Assembly (NCBI GenBank): GCA_947074165.1
Contig: CAMTOT010000086.1
Location: forward strand, 1-9,969
DNA length: 9,969 bases
Reading direction: 5' to 3'
From: an uncultured Bacteroidales bacterium
Lineage (GTDB): Bacteria; Bacteroidota; Bacteroidia; Bacteroidales; JAUNSR01
Positions 1-8,554 of this stretch are shown piece by piece. Made by a program: the position numbers and the translations under genes. A model generated the notes under the pieces. It was not told the DNA's origin and did not search any database. It was given only the letters and a program-made list of their open reading frames with translations. The first letter of the stretch is position 1. Each line of letters begins with the position of its first letter.

Positions 1-47
1 GAGATAATGAGCGGTGACTGGAGTTCAGACGTGTGCTCTTCCGATCT
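1..47. other. Illumina P7/TruSeq adapter remnant (artefact)
   Basis: Positions 14-47 match the standard Illumina multiplexing read-2 adapter exactly, starting GTGACTGGAGTTC and ending CTCTTCCGATCT. Positions 1-5 (GAGAT) are the end of the P7 flow-cell sequence. The eight bases between them, AATGAGCG at 6-13, sit exactly where the i7 index belongs; their reverse complement CGCTCATT is, as I recall, TruSeq HT index D703. Genomic sequence starts at 48. Read on the minus strand the adapter stays in frame with the lyase gene and adds the false peptide RSEEHTSELQS, well known as an adapter translation product in protein databases. Confidence 0.98.
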
Positions 48-3000
48 ATCGACATTAAGCTCTTTTGATGTAATTCGTATTACATACTTACCGCAGATCA
101 GAGTGCTTACATCCAGTTTTATTTCCGACTCATCTCCGGCATATATCTTATCAGTCATTACCTGACCATTCATATTAAAGATACGAACATTGACATCGTC
201 AGTAAGCTGCGGTAATTTTACATATAAATCATCAGACACCTTAGTCGGATAAACTTTCACTTCCGACGCGTCAACCAATGAAACACCTAATGCCGACACA
301 ACAGATATTGTACCGTCTGTAGTCAACATAGTCATATCAAAAGCAAGCCCTGCCGGCAAATTACCTTCTACCGAAGAAAATGCTCCTGTTATGGTAGTTG
401 CATCTATAATCTTAAATACATCCCCTACAACAAACTCTCGCCCGGCATTTCTTGTAATAACAAGTTTACCTTTAAGTGTCACTTTTGTAGCGGATATCTT
501 ATCAGATCTGAGAGTAGTCGGATTAACGCCAACATTAAACACGGCTTTATCTGAATTAAAATTAAGCGTCTTTACCTTCAACGTCCTGTAAACGCTGCCG
601 GGCATATTGACCTGTCCGTATCCGTTTACAGTAATCGTACCTGATATTATACCCGATCCGTCAAGCACGCCATACTTACTTTCCGACTCTCCGTTTACCA
701 CCACAGCTCCCGTACCTGTCGCGCTTCCCGAAGCATTAGTAACCTCAAGCACACCTTCTTCAATTGTTGTACCTCCGGTATAAGTATTAGCGGATGAGAA
801 TGTTTGTCTGCCTGTACCTCTCTTCACAACTTTACCTGCGGAGATAACTCCGCTAAACTGAGTATCCACATTTTTAGATCCGATATTCCATGTATTGCCC
901 CCTGTTAATTTACCCGAACCCGACAACGCACCTATATACAAAGTTATAACTTTTGTCGAAGAGCTTCCCGTCGATGCACTATACACAGATACGGAAGACG
1001 CTACATTAAGTTCCGCATTAGGGAACCCTTTTGTTGTATTCAATCTCGCTTCTTTACCGGTCAGATTAATAACACCTTCAAATCCGGTCGCGTCACCTTC
1101 AATATCATTTCTGACATATGGGAAATTAAGATTAAGCGTACCTTTCCCTGATATCTTACCATAATAATTACAACGACTGTCAAGACTCCATGTAGCAGTA
1201 GCCCCTTGCGGCACAATCACACTGTAATAAGAATTTGAAGTACTGTACATATTATCAAGAGCGTAAAGACTTGTACCATTCTTTAGAAGTATATTTGAAG
1301 CACAATATCCGTTAGCCTCCTCAGTTACCATTTTTACGCTTCCCGCCTGAACGATAAGTGTATCAAGAGAGCTATTCTTACCACCCAGACATAAATCCGC
1401 CGAAGCAAGCTTTGTAAGTGTAGTTCCTTTTATCGCGCCGCGCAGAGTAAGCTGTTTACCGCAATACAGATTAGCGCCACCCACGCCTATAGTCATTGGC
1501 TGCTCTGTTTCCACGGCCTTTGACGTCACAGACAGCCTTGCTCCGTTTGACATACTAAACCATGCCGCATCGCTGTTGTATGTACCCAAAGCTCCGTCTC
1601 TCACAGTTGTACTTAAACTCTGTACATTAACCGTACCTCCCTCAATAGATGTTTTACCCGTATATGGATTTATATTATTTACAGTCAGCGTACCGCTTCC
1701 CTTCTTGATTATTTCAGCATTTGCGCCTATACCTCCGTCACCATTTAGAGTAACACTTTTCTCGCCCTCAAATGTAACGGTAGCCGGATAAATAATCTCA
1801 GGTATAGTGATCCAGCTTGTCACGCTATTATTATTAAACACTACATTATCTCCGGTTACGAAACATTCTTCTTTTCCGTCCAAAGAGAAATTCGGAGTTG
1901 AAACCAAATCCCAAGTTCCGTTTACCTTACCTGACCATACTACAGTGCCCGGTTCTCTCGTATCACTTATTACTAAATAAACCTTATTACCGTCCTGTTC
2001 TATAGACAAAGTTCCCTTTGTACGCTGGTCACAGATAGCTTTAATTAAACTTACATCTCCTGCCACTTCACCGGTCACGGTAAACAACTCATATCTTCCG
2101 GCTTCCGGTTCAGATGGAAACTCTGCTATAATTTTTGCGCCTGCCTCAACTATAAACTTACCGTCAATAATCACCACATCATTCTCATCTGCATTCTGAG
2201 ACAAGCTTATTATTATCCCCGAACCCTCTTTAGCCGTCAGTGATTCTGATATTTTAAGCGAACCTTTCGTCTGATTCTTCTTTCCAACATAAAGATTAGA
2301 GTTATAACTCAACAATAATCCCTTACCAATCTCCCCGTTAGCATATAAGTCAGTATGAAGGCTCATCCATACGGGAGAATTTGTTATTTTGCCGTCTATC
2401 TCTACAGAACCGTCCCATATCTCCGTCCTTCCGGAGTAAGAATGAGCTCCCGACAAATAAAGATTACCAAGTCCTTGTTTTATAACCTTTGTACTTCCAC
2501 TTAACACACCCTGACCGGAAATATTAAAATCATCCTTAGAATTAAATGTTACTGTCAGAACATCTATATTTTCAGAAAGAGAAAGATTCTTTCCCTCATC
2601 AAAAAGTAAATGCGAGTATTTATCATAAGCAGATGACACACCATCTTTATTCCACATATCCGCGCTATTGTTTACACTCGAGGAACCGGTATAAACATGT
2701 TTTTCATTTCTCATTAATGCCGGAGGAGGCAATAATATCCCCTCAGCTTCACCAAGGAAAAAGCTTGCGTGAGGAGGCTGATTATATTCACAATTTTGCC
2801 AGCACACAGCCTGTCTGTACTGCATATCATGTAATAGAGAATATATACGATGATTTGTATAATCTGTAGTTGTATAGATGCGTATCTTTTTCATATCTGC
2901 CGTACGCCAGATAACCTCCTCTCGCCAGTCGCCAAGTATATCCGCCTGCAGCATAGGCACGCCTTTCGACCAGTTAGACGACGCTGTACCATTGGCAAGG

Positions 3001-4544
3001 AAATAAGGAACTGAACTCGGAAATTTATATATCGCACCGGTACCATACCCCTGACTTGAAGAGAATCCCTGATGATCAAGCATCTCCTGCAAAAGATCAC
3101 CATCCCAGTAAATAACAAAGTTCTCAGGACCTCCGGTCGTTTCAGTTGTCTCTTTTCTGGTAGAAGCGCTAAACATCTGAGCGCCACCCCACACTTCCGA
3201 GCCGGGATATTTATCAGTTATATTCCCTGCCATACAACGCCCTGTATCAGACGTACGGTTATGTCGTATCAACATCGAACCATCTTCGGCAGCTCTTAAA
3301 GACGTTCCATAAGTTTCTTCATGACACTGAAAAACCTCTATTCCTTTTCTATATGGATCCAGATTACCCACATGTATAGCATCTCCATGACCTAATCCGG
3401 TTGAATAAAGACCTTTCCCGTCATTATTTACGGTCATTGATCCATATACGATCTCATCACATCCGTCACCATCCACATCAGCTACTACATAGTTATGATT
3501 TCCCTGACCGGCATATTTCGGATTATCATTAGAATCGAATGTCCAGCGCTCTACTAATTTACCATCCTTAAAATCATACGTTTTTATAACTGTACGTGTA
3601 TAAATCCCTCTGGCTATCATTACACTCGGATTTTTCCCGTCAAGATATGGCGCTCCAAACATAAATTTATTCGCGCGATGTCCATTAGTATCTCCCCAGT
3701 CAGAAACTTTCCCACGTCTGATAAACTCTACCCTGTCAATTTCTTTTCCGGTAGCTCCCTCATAAACTGATAAAAATTCAGGACCTCCGCATTGGAAAGA
3801 AAGCGTACCGTTGACCCCGATTAAGTCGCGGTAACTTATTTTACCGTCGGGAATCATATTCCCGTCCTTATCGCCCACATCCGGTATCATAACACCTGTA
3901 CCGTCTATAGTCCCTTCTGAAGAACGCATAAAGATCTCAGCCTTACCATCGCCATCAAGATCAAAAACGCCAAGACTGATATTTGAGTCCATAATAATAT
4001 TCGGACCAAGATCAATCTCCCACATAAACGTACCGTCAAGTTTATACGCTTCAAGAAATGAGTATTTAGTATTACCTATACTATAATCTTCATTCAGACG
4101 CTTAACAATAATCTCCATCTCTCCGTCACCGTCAAGATCTCCCACGCAAGCCTCTGTCGGATTATATGAGCTGTCGCGCTCTTTAAGTGTAATCTCTTTA
4201 TATTGATTTTTCCAAACGGAAGCATATTTGCTCAAGGCCTGCTCTTTTCCGTTCACTATTGCCGAAATGGCATATTGACTATCTACCGTACCGCTTGTGT
4301 CAAGGTAGTTTGTAGCGCCTGCTATGGGCTGCTCATTGATCTTTACCCCGTCTCTGTAAAGGTTATAAGATACACCTTCCCATTCTGTTGCGGGTAGTCT
4401 CCAGTTTACATAAATTCCGTTATTTACTCTGATTGCAAGTGTTCCACGGTCAAGGTTCTCCATTATCCTCTGCGCCCTTACAACCTCAGTACCGGCCATA
4501 AAAAACGCGCCGGCGGCAAGAAATGCAGTAATTCTGTGTTTCAT
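48..4544 (-). CDS. Secreted rhamnogalacturonan lyase (PL11) with autotransporter-type repeats and T9SS sorting domain, 3'-truncated
   Basis: An open frame of 1,499 codons without a stop runs from the ATG at 4544 into the adapter, so the last few residues are missing. Residues 1-24 form a signal peptide (MKHR, hydrophobic core, likely cleavage VRA|Q). Residues 25 to about 615 are family PL11: an N-terminal Ig-like part beginning QRIMENLDRG, three calcium-type DLDGDG/DVDGDG motifs at 136-141, 195-200 and 356-361, and conserved blocks at 283-294 (WGDTNG..RANKF), 311-318 (ARGIYTRT), 383-393 (GLGHGDAIHVG) and 532-541 (ending REEVIW). The family cleaves the rhamnose-galacturonate backbone of pectin by beta-elimination. 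Residues about 620-1427 are Gly/Ser/Thr/Asn-rich beta structure with autotransporter-associated repeats near 687-714, 945-974 and 1239-1269. Residues 1428-1499 are a type A T9SS sorting domain (VYPT, IFNMNGQ, GKYVIRI), so the protein is probably exported across the outer membrane. Family assignment is confident; the exact substrate is inferred. Confidence 0.93.
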
Positions 4545-4596
4545 CAGTATAAGTATTATTGTTCTTCTATAAGTATTAAATCAGCATACAGACTGC

Positions 4597-4628
4597 CATT
4601 TATAGCAGAAAAGTCCCTATGCCACAAA
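4597..4628 (-). promoter_or_regulatory. Possible Bacteroidota-type promoter of the lyase gene
   Basis: On the minus strand a TTTG at 4625-4628 is followed, after exactly 20 nt, by TATAAATG at 4597-4604. This fits the spacing of the Bacteroidota -33 TTTG / -7 TAnnTTTG promoter, but the -7 element matches only in part. It would place the start of the mRNA roughly 45 nt before the lyase ATG. The pattern is weak and could be chance. Confidence 0.3.
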
Positions 4629-4652
4629 CACAAAGAAATAAATAATACTTCA

Positions 4653-4704
4653 CACCCCGCCCGTAATATCGTTCAAAGAGATGTAAAATATGACTAACGG
4701 GGTG
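4653..4704. repeat. Spaced inverted repeat CACCCCG / CGGGGTG between HAD and lyase genes
   Basis: A perfect 7-bp GC-rich inverted repeat lies at 4653-4659 and 4698-4704, separated by 38 bp of AT-rich DNA. The right arm (ACGGG at 4697-4701) can also pair with CCCGT at 4660-4664, so two alternative stems exist. It lies downstream of the HAD stop and upstream of the possible lyase promoter. It might be an operator, a weak terminator without a clean U-tract, or chance. Confidence 0.35.
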
Positions 4705-4727
4705 CATAAAATGTTATTTTTACACTA

Positions 4728-5429
4728 CTATAAGATATCTAAAATCTTAACCAACTTATCAACCTGATATGTTGGATTTACAGTAGGAATGAAGGAGGTA
4801 TTTGTATTAAAAAATATCTGATCAATATTACTATTTATAGCACCGGTTATATCGGTATCATAATTATCGCCAATCATAATTACCGATTCTCTTTCATCTT
4901 TAGTTCCGGTCTTATTCAATGCATATTCAAAGATTGCGGGATCAGGCTTATTAACACCAGCCATTTCCGACAATATTACAGAATCAAAGTAATGCTCCAC
5001 TCCTGCATTCTTTATTTTTTTATACTGCACCTCAGTAAAACCATTACTCAGAATATGTATTTTATATTTTGGTTTGAGGTACTCCAGTAGATCTTTCGCG
5101 CCGTCTATCAATCCGCTCTTTTCCGACGTGCGTAAAAGAAACCAATCGCTAATCTCCAATGAAAATTGCTTTGTACCCACACCCTTAGCTCTCATAGGCG
5201 CAAGAAAACGCTCCACTATAAGTTCATCCTTTGTTATCTTACCCAGGCTATATAAAGACCACACTCTTTTATTTGTCTCCCAGTATAGTTCTGAATATTC
5301 ATCAAAAGAATCAAATAACTGATTTAATTTAAAATGCTCATAAGTTTCCATCAACGCTATACTCGCGTTGCCGTGAGTATCATAAATCGTATCATCAAAA
5401 TCAAGAAACAAATGCTTGTATATTTTCAT
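4728..5429 (-). CDS. yjjG: HAD-superfamily hydrolase, YjjG-type noncanonical pyrimidine nucleotidase
   Basis: This 233-residue cytosolic protein has the full set of HAD phosphatase motifs: motif I DFDDT at 10-14 (nucleophile D10, acid/base D12), motif II LSNG at 127-130 (S128), motif III KPDP at 161-164 (K161) and motif IV GDNYDTD at 187-193 (D188, D193). A helical cap fills residues about 17-105. The stretch from LSNGFTEVQ through EHYFD and SEMAGVNKPDPAIFEYAL is typical of the YjjG subfamily, and the length also fits. YjjG enzymes remove the 5'-phosphate from pyrimidine nucleotides and are thought to clear modified ones before they enter DNA. The substrate here is inferred; another small phosphomonoester is possible. 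The ATG at 5429 is the natural start, since the HAD motif follows nine residues later. The gene lies alone between a terminator upstream and a 183-nt gap downstream, so it is probably transcribed separately. Confidence 0.85.
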   Translation of the reverse strand: MKIYKHLFLDFDDTIYDTHGNASIALMETYEHFKLNQLFDSFDEYSELYWETNKRVWSLYSLGKITKDELIVERFLAPMRAKGVGTKQFSLEISDWFLLRTSEKSGLIDGAKDLLEYLKPKYKIHILSNGFTEVQYKKIKNAGVEHYFDSVILSEMAGVNKPDPAIFEYALNKTGTKDERESVIMIGDNYDTDITGAINSNIDQIFFNTNTSFIPTVNPTYQVDKLVKILDIL

Positions 5430-5468
5430 ACTATTGTGCTTAAAATTCTATTTACCTGTAAAAGTAGC

Positions 5469-5501
5469 AAAAAAAAGATGCAGGTTTTATTTTCCTGCAT
5501 C
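5469..5501 (-). terminator. Rho-independent terminator of the lipoprotein gene
   Basis: An 8-bp perfect stem, GATGCAGG at 5477-5484 with CCTGCATC at 5494-5501, has a 9-nt A/T loop. On the minus strand it is followed directly by eight T residues (A's at 5469-5476 on the plus strand). It begins 17 nt after the lipoprotein stop codon, the expected place, and it separates that gene from the HAD gene downstream. Confidence 0.88.
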
Positions 5502-5518
5502 CTTAATATATTATGTAT

Positions 5519-6391
5519 TTAATCTACTACAATAACCAAATATCGAGATAGGCTCCAGAACCTCTGAGCATTGGTGATATATAAAACATAATTTCCCTGA
5601 GTATCCTTCTCTATCGTGTAAGAATCCTTTGGCATATTAGTCTTAACTTCAGGTTTTGCCCCGGTAAACAGATTAATCTCTTTGAGCTCATTAATATTTA
5701 CTTTCGTAAAATATCCTTTATTGAAATCTCCCTGAAGAACTTTAGTGGAACTAAATAAACCTCCTCCGCTAAGTATATTCTGATCTTTAAGCTCTTTTTT
5801 AGTACCAAACACATAATAAGCCGTATTTAGCTCTGTCTCCTGTTTGGCAATTTCAGCCTTTTGCGCCGTACTCTCCGTTTTAAGCTGCGACAATGTATCT
5901 CCAAGATCCTTCATCGACTGACTCATCTGAGCTATTTGTTGATCCTTTTTACCAAGTTCCTCCTGAAGAGCAATTATAGTAGCTGTTTTACTCTCAATCT
6001 GAGCAGTAAGTCGGTCTATCGTTTTCTTAAGCTCTTTAGATTGATTCGCGCTGCTATTATATAACTTCTGAAGTTTATCAATCTTCTCTTTATTACTTTT
6101 CAGAGTCTCTTGTATAAAGTCCATATCCTCAATCAACTTCTCTTTTACCGATTTATTTATATCGGTATTAGCCATTGAGTGTATGGTAAGGTAGTTTTCA
6201 GCATCTTTAATCTGATTAAACCCATCCTCTACAACATTAAGAGTAGAAAGTAGTTCGTCAAACTCGGTCCTTGTCTGTATGCTTACATTCTTAAGCGAAT
6301 CATTCTGAGCTTCAAGACGTTTCACCTCTGTAGATTTCCCACATGACGCACAAGTAATCAGTATTGATATAAAATAAATAATTTTTTTCAT
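5519..6391 (-). CDS. Coiled-coil lipoprotein of a conserved Bacteroidota family, function unknown
   Basis: The protein begins MKKIIYFISILITCASC, a short lipoprotein signal with lipobox CASC; C17 would be lipidated after cleavage, so the mature protein is membrane-anchored on the outer side of the inner membrane or in the outer membrane. Residues about 21-189 are almost all charged heptad-like helix (RLEAQNDSLKN, LKKTIDRLTAQIESK, LQEELGKKDQQI), a long coiled coil. Residues 190-290 are a compact C-terminal domain, from TAYYVFGTKKELKDQNIL to a conserved-looking end, FWSLSRYLVIVVD. That tail resembles a family I know from many Bacteroidota as hypothetical lipoproteins; some relatives are called collagen-binding adhesins, which I cannot confirm here. 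Two D-S/T-aliphatic sites (DSL 31-33, DTL 165-167) fit the Bacteroidota O-glycosylation motif. An ATG at 6400 would add MLF in front; the MKK start at 6391 is preferred for its normal signal peptide. Confidence 0.85.
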   Translation of the reverse strand: MKKIIYFISILITCASCGKSTEVKRLEAQNDSLKNVSIQTRTEFDELLSTLNVVEDGFNQIKDAENYLTIHSMANTDINKSVKEKLIEDMDFIQETLKSNKEKIDKLQKLYNSSANQSKELKKTIDRLTAQIESKTATIIALQEELGKKDQQIAQMSQSMKDLGDTLSQLKTESTAQKAEIAKQETELNTAYYVFGTKKELKDQNILSGGGLFSSTKVLQGDFNKGYFTKVNINELKEINLFTGAKPEVKTNMPKDSYTIEKDTQGNYVLYITNAQRFWSLSRYLVIVVD

Positions 6392-6501
6392 AAATAACAT
6401 CTTTGTTTTTAATAACCTCTACTAAAACACACAATCAATGTATAAAGTTAATCATTAAATACTAAAAATAATGTATATATACAAATATTTTACTACAGAA
6501 C

Positions 6502-7221
6502 TCACTCTGCCTCAATATCTTTATATTTATTTCTCTTCACTTTCTCTACAGCCGGAGCTCCGCCTACGATAAATACAATCTCGCCTTTAGGCTCTTTTTT
6601 AGTAAAGTGCTCTTTCAGCTCCTCAAGAGTACCCCTCACCGTTTCAGCGTACACCTTAGAAATCTCGCGGGCAACCGCCGCCTGTCTGTCAGATCCGAAA
6701 AACTCACTAAGCTGAGTAATTGTCTTAACCAGTCGGAATGGAGATTCATAAAATATCATTGTACGCTGCTCAGTGGCAAGTTCCTTCATTCGGCTCTCCC
6801 TGCCCTTCTTCTGCGGCAGAAATCCTTCAAAACAAAACTTTTCATTTGGCAGTCCTGATGATACAAGCGCGGGAACAAAAGCAGTAGCTCCCGGAAGACA
6901 CTCAACCTCGATCCCGGCTCTTATGCACTCCCTTACTACAAGAAAGCCGGGATCAGATATAGCGGGTGTCCCTGCGTCTGAAACAAGCGCTACAGTCTCA
7001 CCCCCTTTTATTTTTCTCACTATACCCTCTACACTTTTATGCTCATTAAATTTATGATGCGAGGTCATAGGTGTTTGTATCTCAAAATGTTTCATCAACA
7101 CGGCACTTGTACGGGTATCTTCAGCCAATATCAAATCAGCTTCCTTCAGCACCCTGATTGCGCGAAAAGTCATATCTTCAAGATTCCCTACAGGCGTAGG
7201 TACAACAAATAATTTGGACAT
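6502..7221 (-). CDS. rsmI: 16S rRNA (cytidine-1402-2'-O)-methyltransferase RsmI
   Basis: RsmI methylates the 2'-OH of cytidine 1402 in the decoding centre of 16S rRNA, using S-adenosylmethionine; with the N4 methylation of the same base it tunes start-codon selection and fidelity. All hallmark blocks of this SAM-dependent tetrapyrrole-methylase fold family are present: PTPVGNLEDMTFRAI at 8-22, LAEDTRTS at 32-39, VSDAGTPAISDPG at 80-92, LPGATAFVPALVSSGLP at 109-125, GFLP at 133-136, FYESPFRL at 157-164 and AREISKVYAE at 184-193. At 239 residues it is shorter than the E. coli protein of about 286 and ends soon after the second domain with a basic/acidic tail. It starts 9 nt after the stop of the 427-residue gene, which suggests co-transcription. 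Confidence 0.96.
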   Translation of the reverse strand: MSKLFVVPTPVGNLEDMTFRAIRVLKEADLILAEDTRTSAVLMKHFEIQTPMTSHHKFNEHKSVEGIVRKIKGGETVALVSDAGTPAISDPGFLVVRECIRAGIEVECLPGATAFVPALVSSGLPNEKFCFEGFLPQKKGRESRMKELATEQRTMIFYESPFRLVKTITQLSEFFGSDRQAAVAREISKVYAETVRGTLEELKEHFTKKEPKGEIVFIVGGAPAVEKVKRNKYKDIEAE

Positions 7222-7230
7222 ATTATATTA

Positions 7231-8514
7231 TTAGTATTGTTTATTGTCAAAATGGCGCTCAATCATCAAAAAGAATGATTCTACACCTGGAGCATCTTTT
7301 TTCCAGTCAAACTCTTTCTGCATATAAGCTACAGCTTCAGTATGACTACTCATTCTGTTTAGCATGTTTAGAGTATGATTAAGCATACCGATATCCCCCT
7401 TAAATAGCTCACGAAGGAAAAGGAACCTGTCATTTATAGTCATAAGACGACGTATATCGCCATGATCCGTCACAGACACATTTGTATCTGAATAACTTTG
7501 ATTTAACTTCTCAAAATATGGTCTTTCAATCTCTACTTTCGATTCATCAAGCTCCATTGCCACACTCTCGGCTTTAGGTTCTCGTTGTACAGACTGATGA
7601 GAGGATGCCACATTCTCTGCATTTTCAGCCTCTTCTTCGGATGAATCCTCACTTACATTTTTCACTTCTGAGTCCGCAGACAATATTGTGTCGTCATAAT
7701 CCTCATAATCCTTTTTATCTACTTCGGCAACCTCGATTTGAGCATTTGCGGGATGTTCGGCATTTTCCTGCGAAACGCTAAACGGCGCATCTTCATCTAA
7801 CTCATCATCAGCAAGCGACTCACATAATGAGTTGCGTATTTCAGCAGCTTCGTCATCTAAGTCCTTTATATCATTTTGAGACTCTTCGTAATCAAGCACT
7901 CTTTCCTGGAAGTCTGAATCATCCTCTGATTCACGGAAACCGACTTTTGTTTCCTCCTCCTGTTTTACAACCTGCTCAAGATCCATCTCTGAAGGCACGT
8001 CAGAAATAGACCTTTCAGACTTCACTGTCTGCTCAGGTTCAAGAGCATCCTCACCGGCTTCATTCTCTATAATACTTTCAGTCTTAACCTCCTCCGCTTG
8101 TTTTTTTGGTCTGAACGAAGGGAATGAGCCAAAAAATGAGATTTTCACTTTTTGTTTATCCGATTCCGGTTTGGCTGATTCAGATTTTGTCTGCTCCGGT
8201 TTGGCTGATTCGCTCACAGGCTTTATCGCAGGTTCAGCAGTTTCTTTTACCGGCTCCTTTACCTGCTCTTTCACAGGTTCTTTTATCGGTTCCGGTTTTA
8301 CCTCCTTCACCGACGGCTCCCCGACATGCGCGGTTTTAGCTTCCGCCACACTCTCATTTATATTTTTAATCCCGTCATGCAGTCTGACTGATTTCTCACA
8401 TGCCATATCAATAAGCACTGATGGCACAACATCTATCTGTTTCATAGCGGAAACAAGATTGGAAAGCTCTTTAAGCTCTAATTCCAGGATTGCTAAACGT
8501 TCTTTACGATTCAT
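7231..8514 (-). CDS. Unknown protein with KPE-rich repeats, acidic linker and conserved C-terminal domain
   Basis: I do not recognise a function. The 427-residue protein has no signal peptide or membrane segment and is probably cytosolic. Four parts are visible. Residues 1-55 are mostly helical and begin MNRKERLAILELELKEL. Residues 66-125 are rich in Lys, Pro and Glu, with a four-residue repeat (EPIK/EPVK/EQVK/EPVK) near 75-91 and a ten-residue repeat ESAKPE at 102-107 and 112-117. Residues about 141-330 are strongly acidic (Glu, Asp, Ser) and probably disordered. Residues about 345-425 look folded: SVTDHGDIRRLMTINDRFLFLRELF, then helices ending VESFFLMIERHF. I recall similar 'NDRF.F.RELF' tails in other Bacteroidota proteins of unknown function. 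It sits 40 nt after dacB and 9 nt before rsmI, so it is probably in their operon. The ATG at 8514 gives a well-formed N-terminal helix. Confidence 0.85.
   Translation of the reverse strand: MNRKERLAILELELKELSNLVSAMKQIDVVPSVLIDMACEKSVRLHDGIKNINESVAEAKTAHVGEPSVKEVKPEPIKEPVKEQVKEPVKETAEPAIKPVSESAKPEQTKSESAKPESDKQKVKISFFGSFPSFRPKKQAEEVKTESIIENEAGEDALEPEQTVKSERSISDVPSEMDLEQVVKQEEETKVGFRESEDDSDFQERVLDYEESQNDIKDLDDEAAEIRNSLCESLADDELDEDAPFSVSQENAEHPANAQIEVAEVDKKDYEDYDDTILSADSEVKNVSEDSSEEEAENAENVASSHQSVQREPKAESVAMELDESKVEIERPYFEKLNQSYSDTNVSVTDHGDIRRLMTINDRFLFLRELFKGDIGMLNHTLNMLNRMSSHTEAVAYMQKEFDWKKDAPGVESFFLMIERHFDNKQY
8165..8211. repeat. 17-bp direct repeat in the KPE-rich coding stretch
   Basis: TCCGGTTTGGCTGATTC occurs exactly at 8165-8181 and 8195-8211, a 30-bp period. 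On the minus strand it encodes ESAKPE twice at a ten-residue spacing. A second, looser 12-bp periodicity at about 8242-8295 encodes the EPVK-type tetrapeptides. Both lie inside the gene for the 427-residue protein, and copy number may vary between strains. Confidence 0.8.
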
Positions 8515-8554
8515 AATATATATGCGATTATTTACACAAAGTTATTTAATATTT

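Noticed and set aside
2546..2869. Plus-strand open frame of 107 codons
   Set aside because: It lies wholly inside the lyase gene, opposite the C-terminal part of the PL11 domain, whose minus-strand frame is strongly family-like. The translation has no recognisable motif.
2891..3187. Minus-strand open frame of 98 codons
   Set aside because: It is an alternative frame of the lyase gene over the same DNA that encodes the conserved REEVIW block. Arg/Cys/Leu-rich composition is typical of a shadow frame.
5435..5476. Promoter for the HAD gene in the terminator tail
   Set aside because: A TTTG sits in the T-run on the minus strand, but the nearest -7-like sequence (TAGAATTT) does not match TAnnTTTG in register and the spacing is off. 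Not supportable.
6473..6482. Palindrome GTATATATAC upstream of the lipoprotein gene
   Set aside because: A 10-bp alternating T/A palindrome in very AT-rich intergenic DNA is expected by chance, and no promoter element nearby supports an operator.
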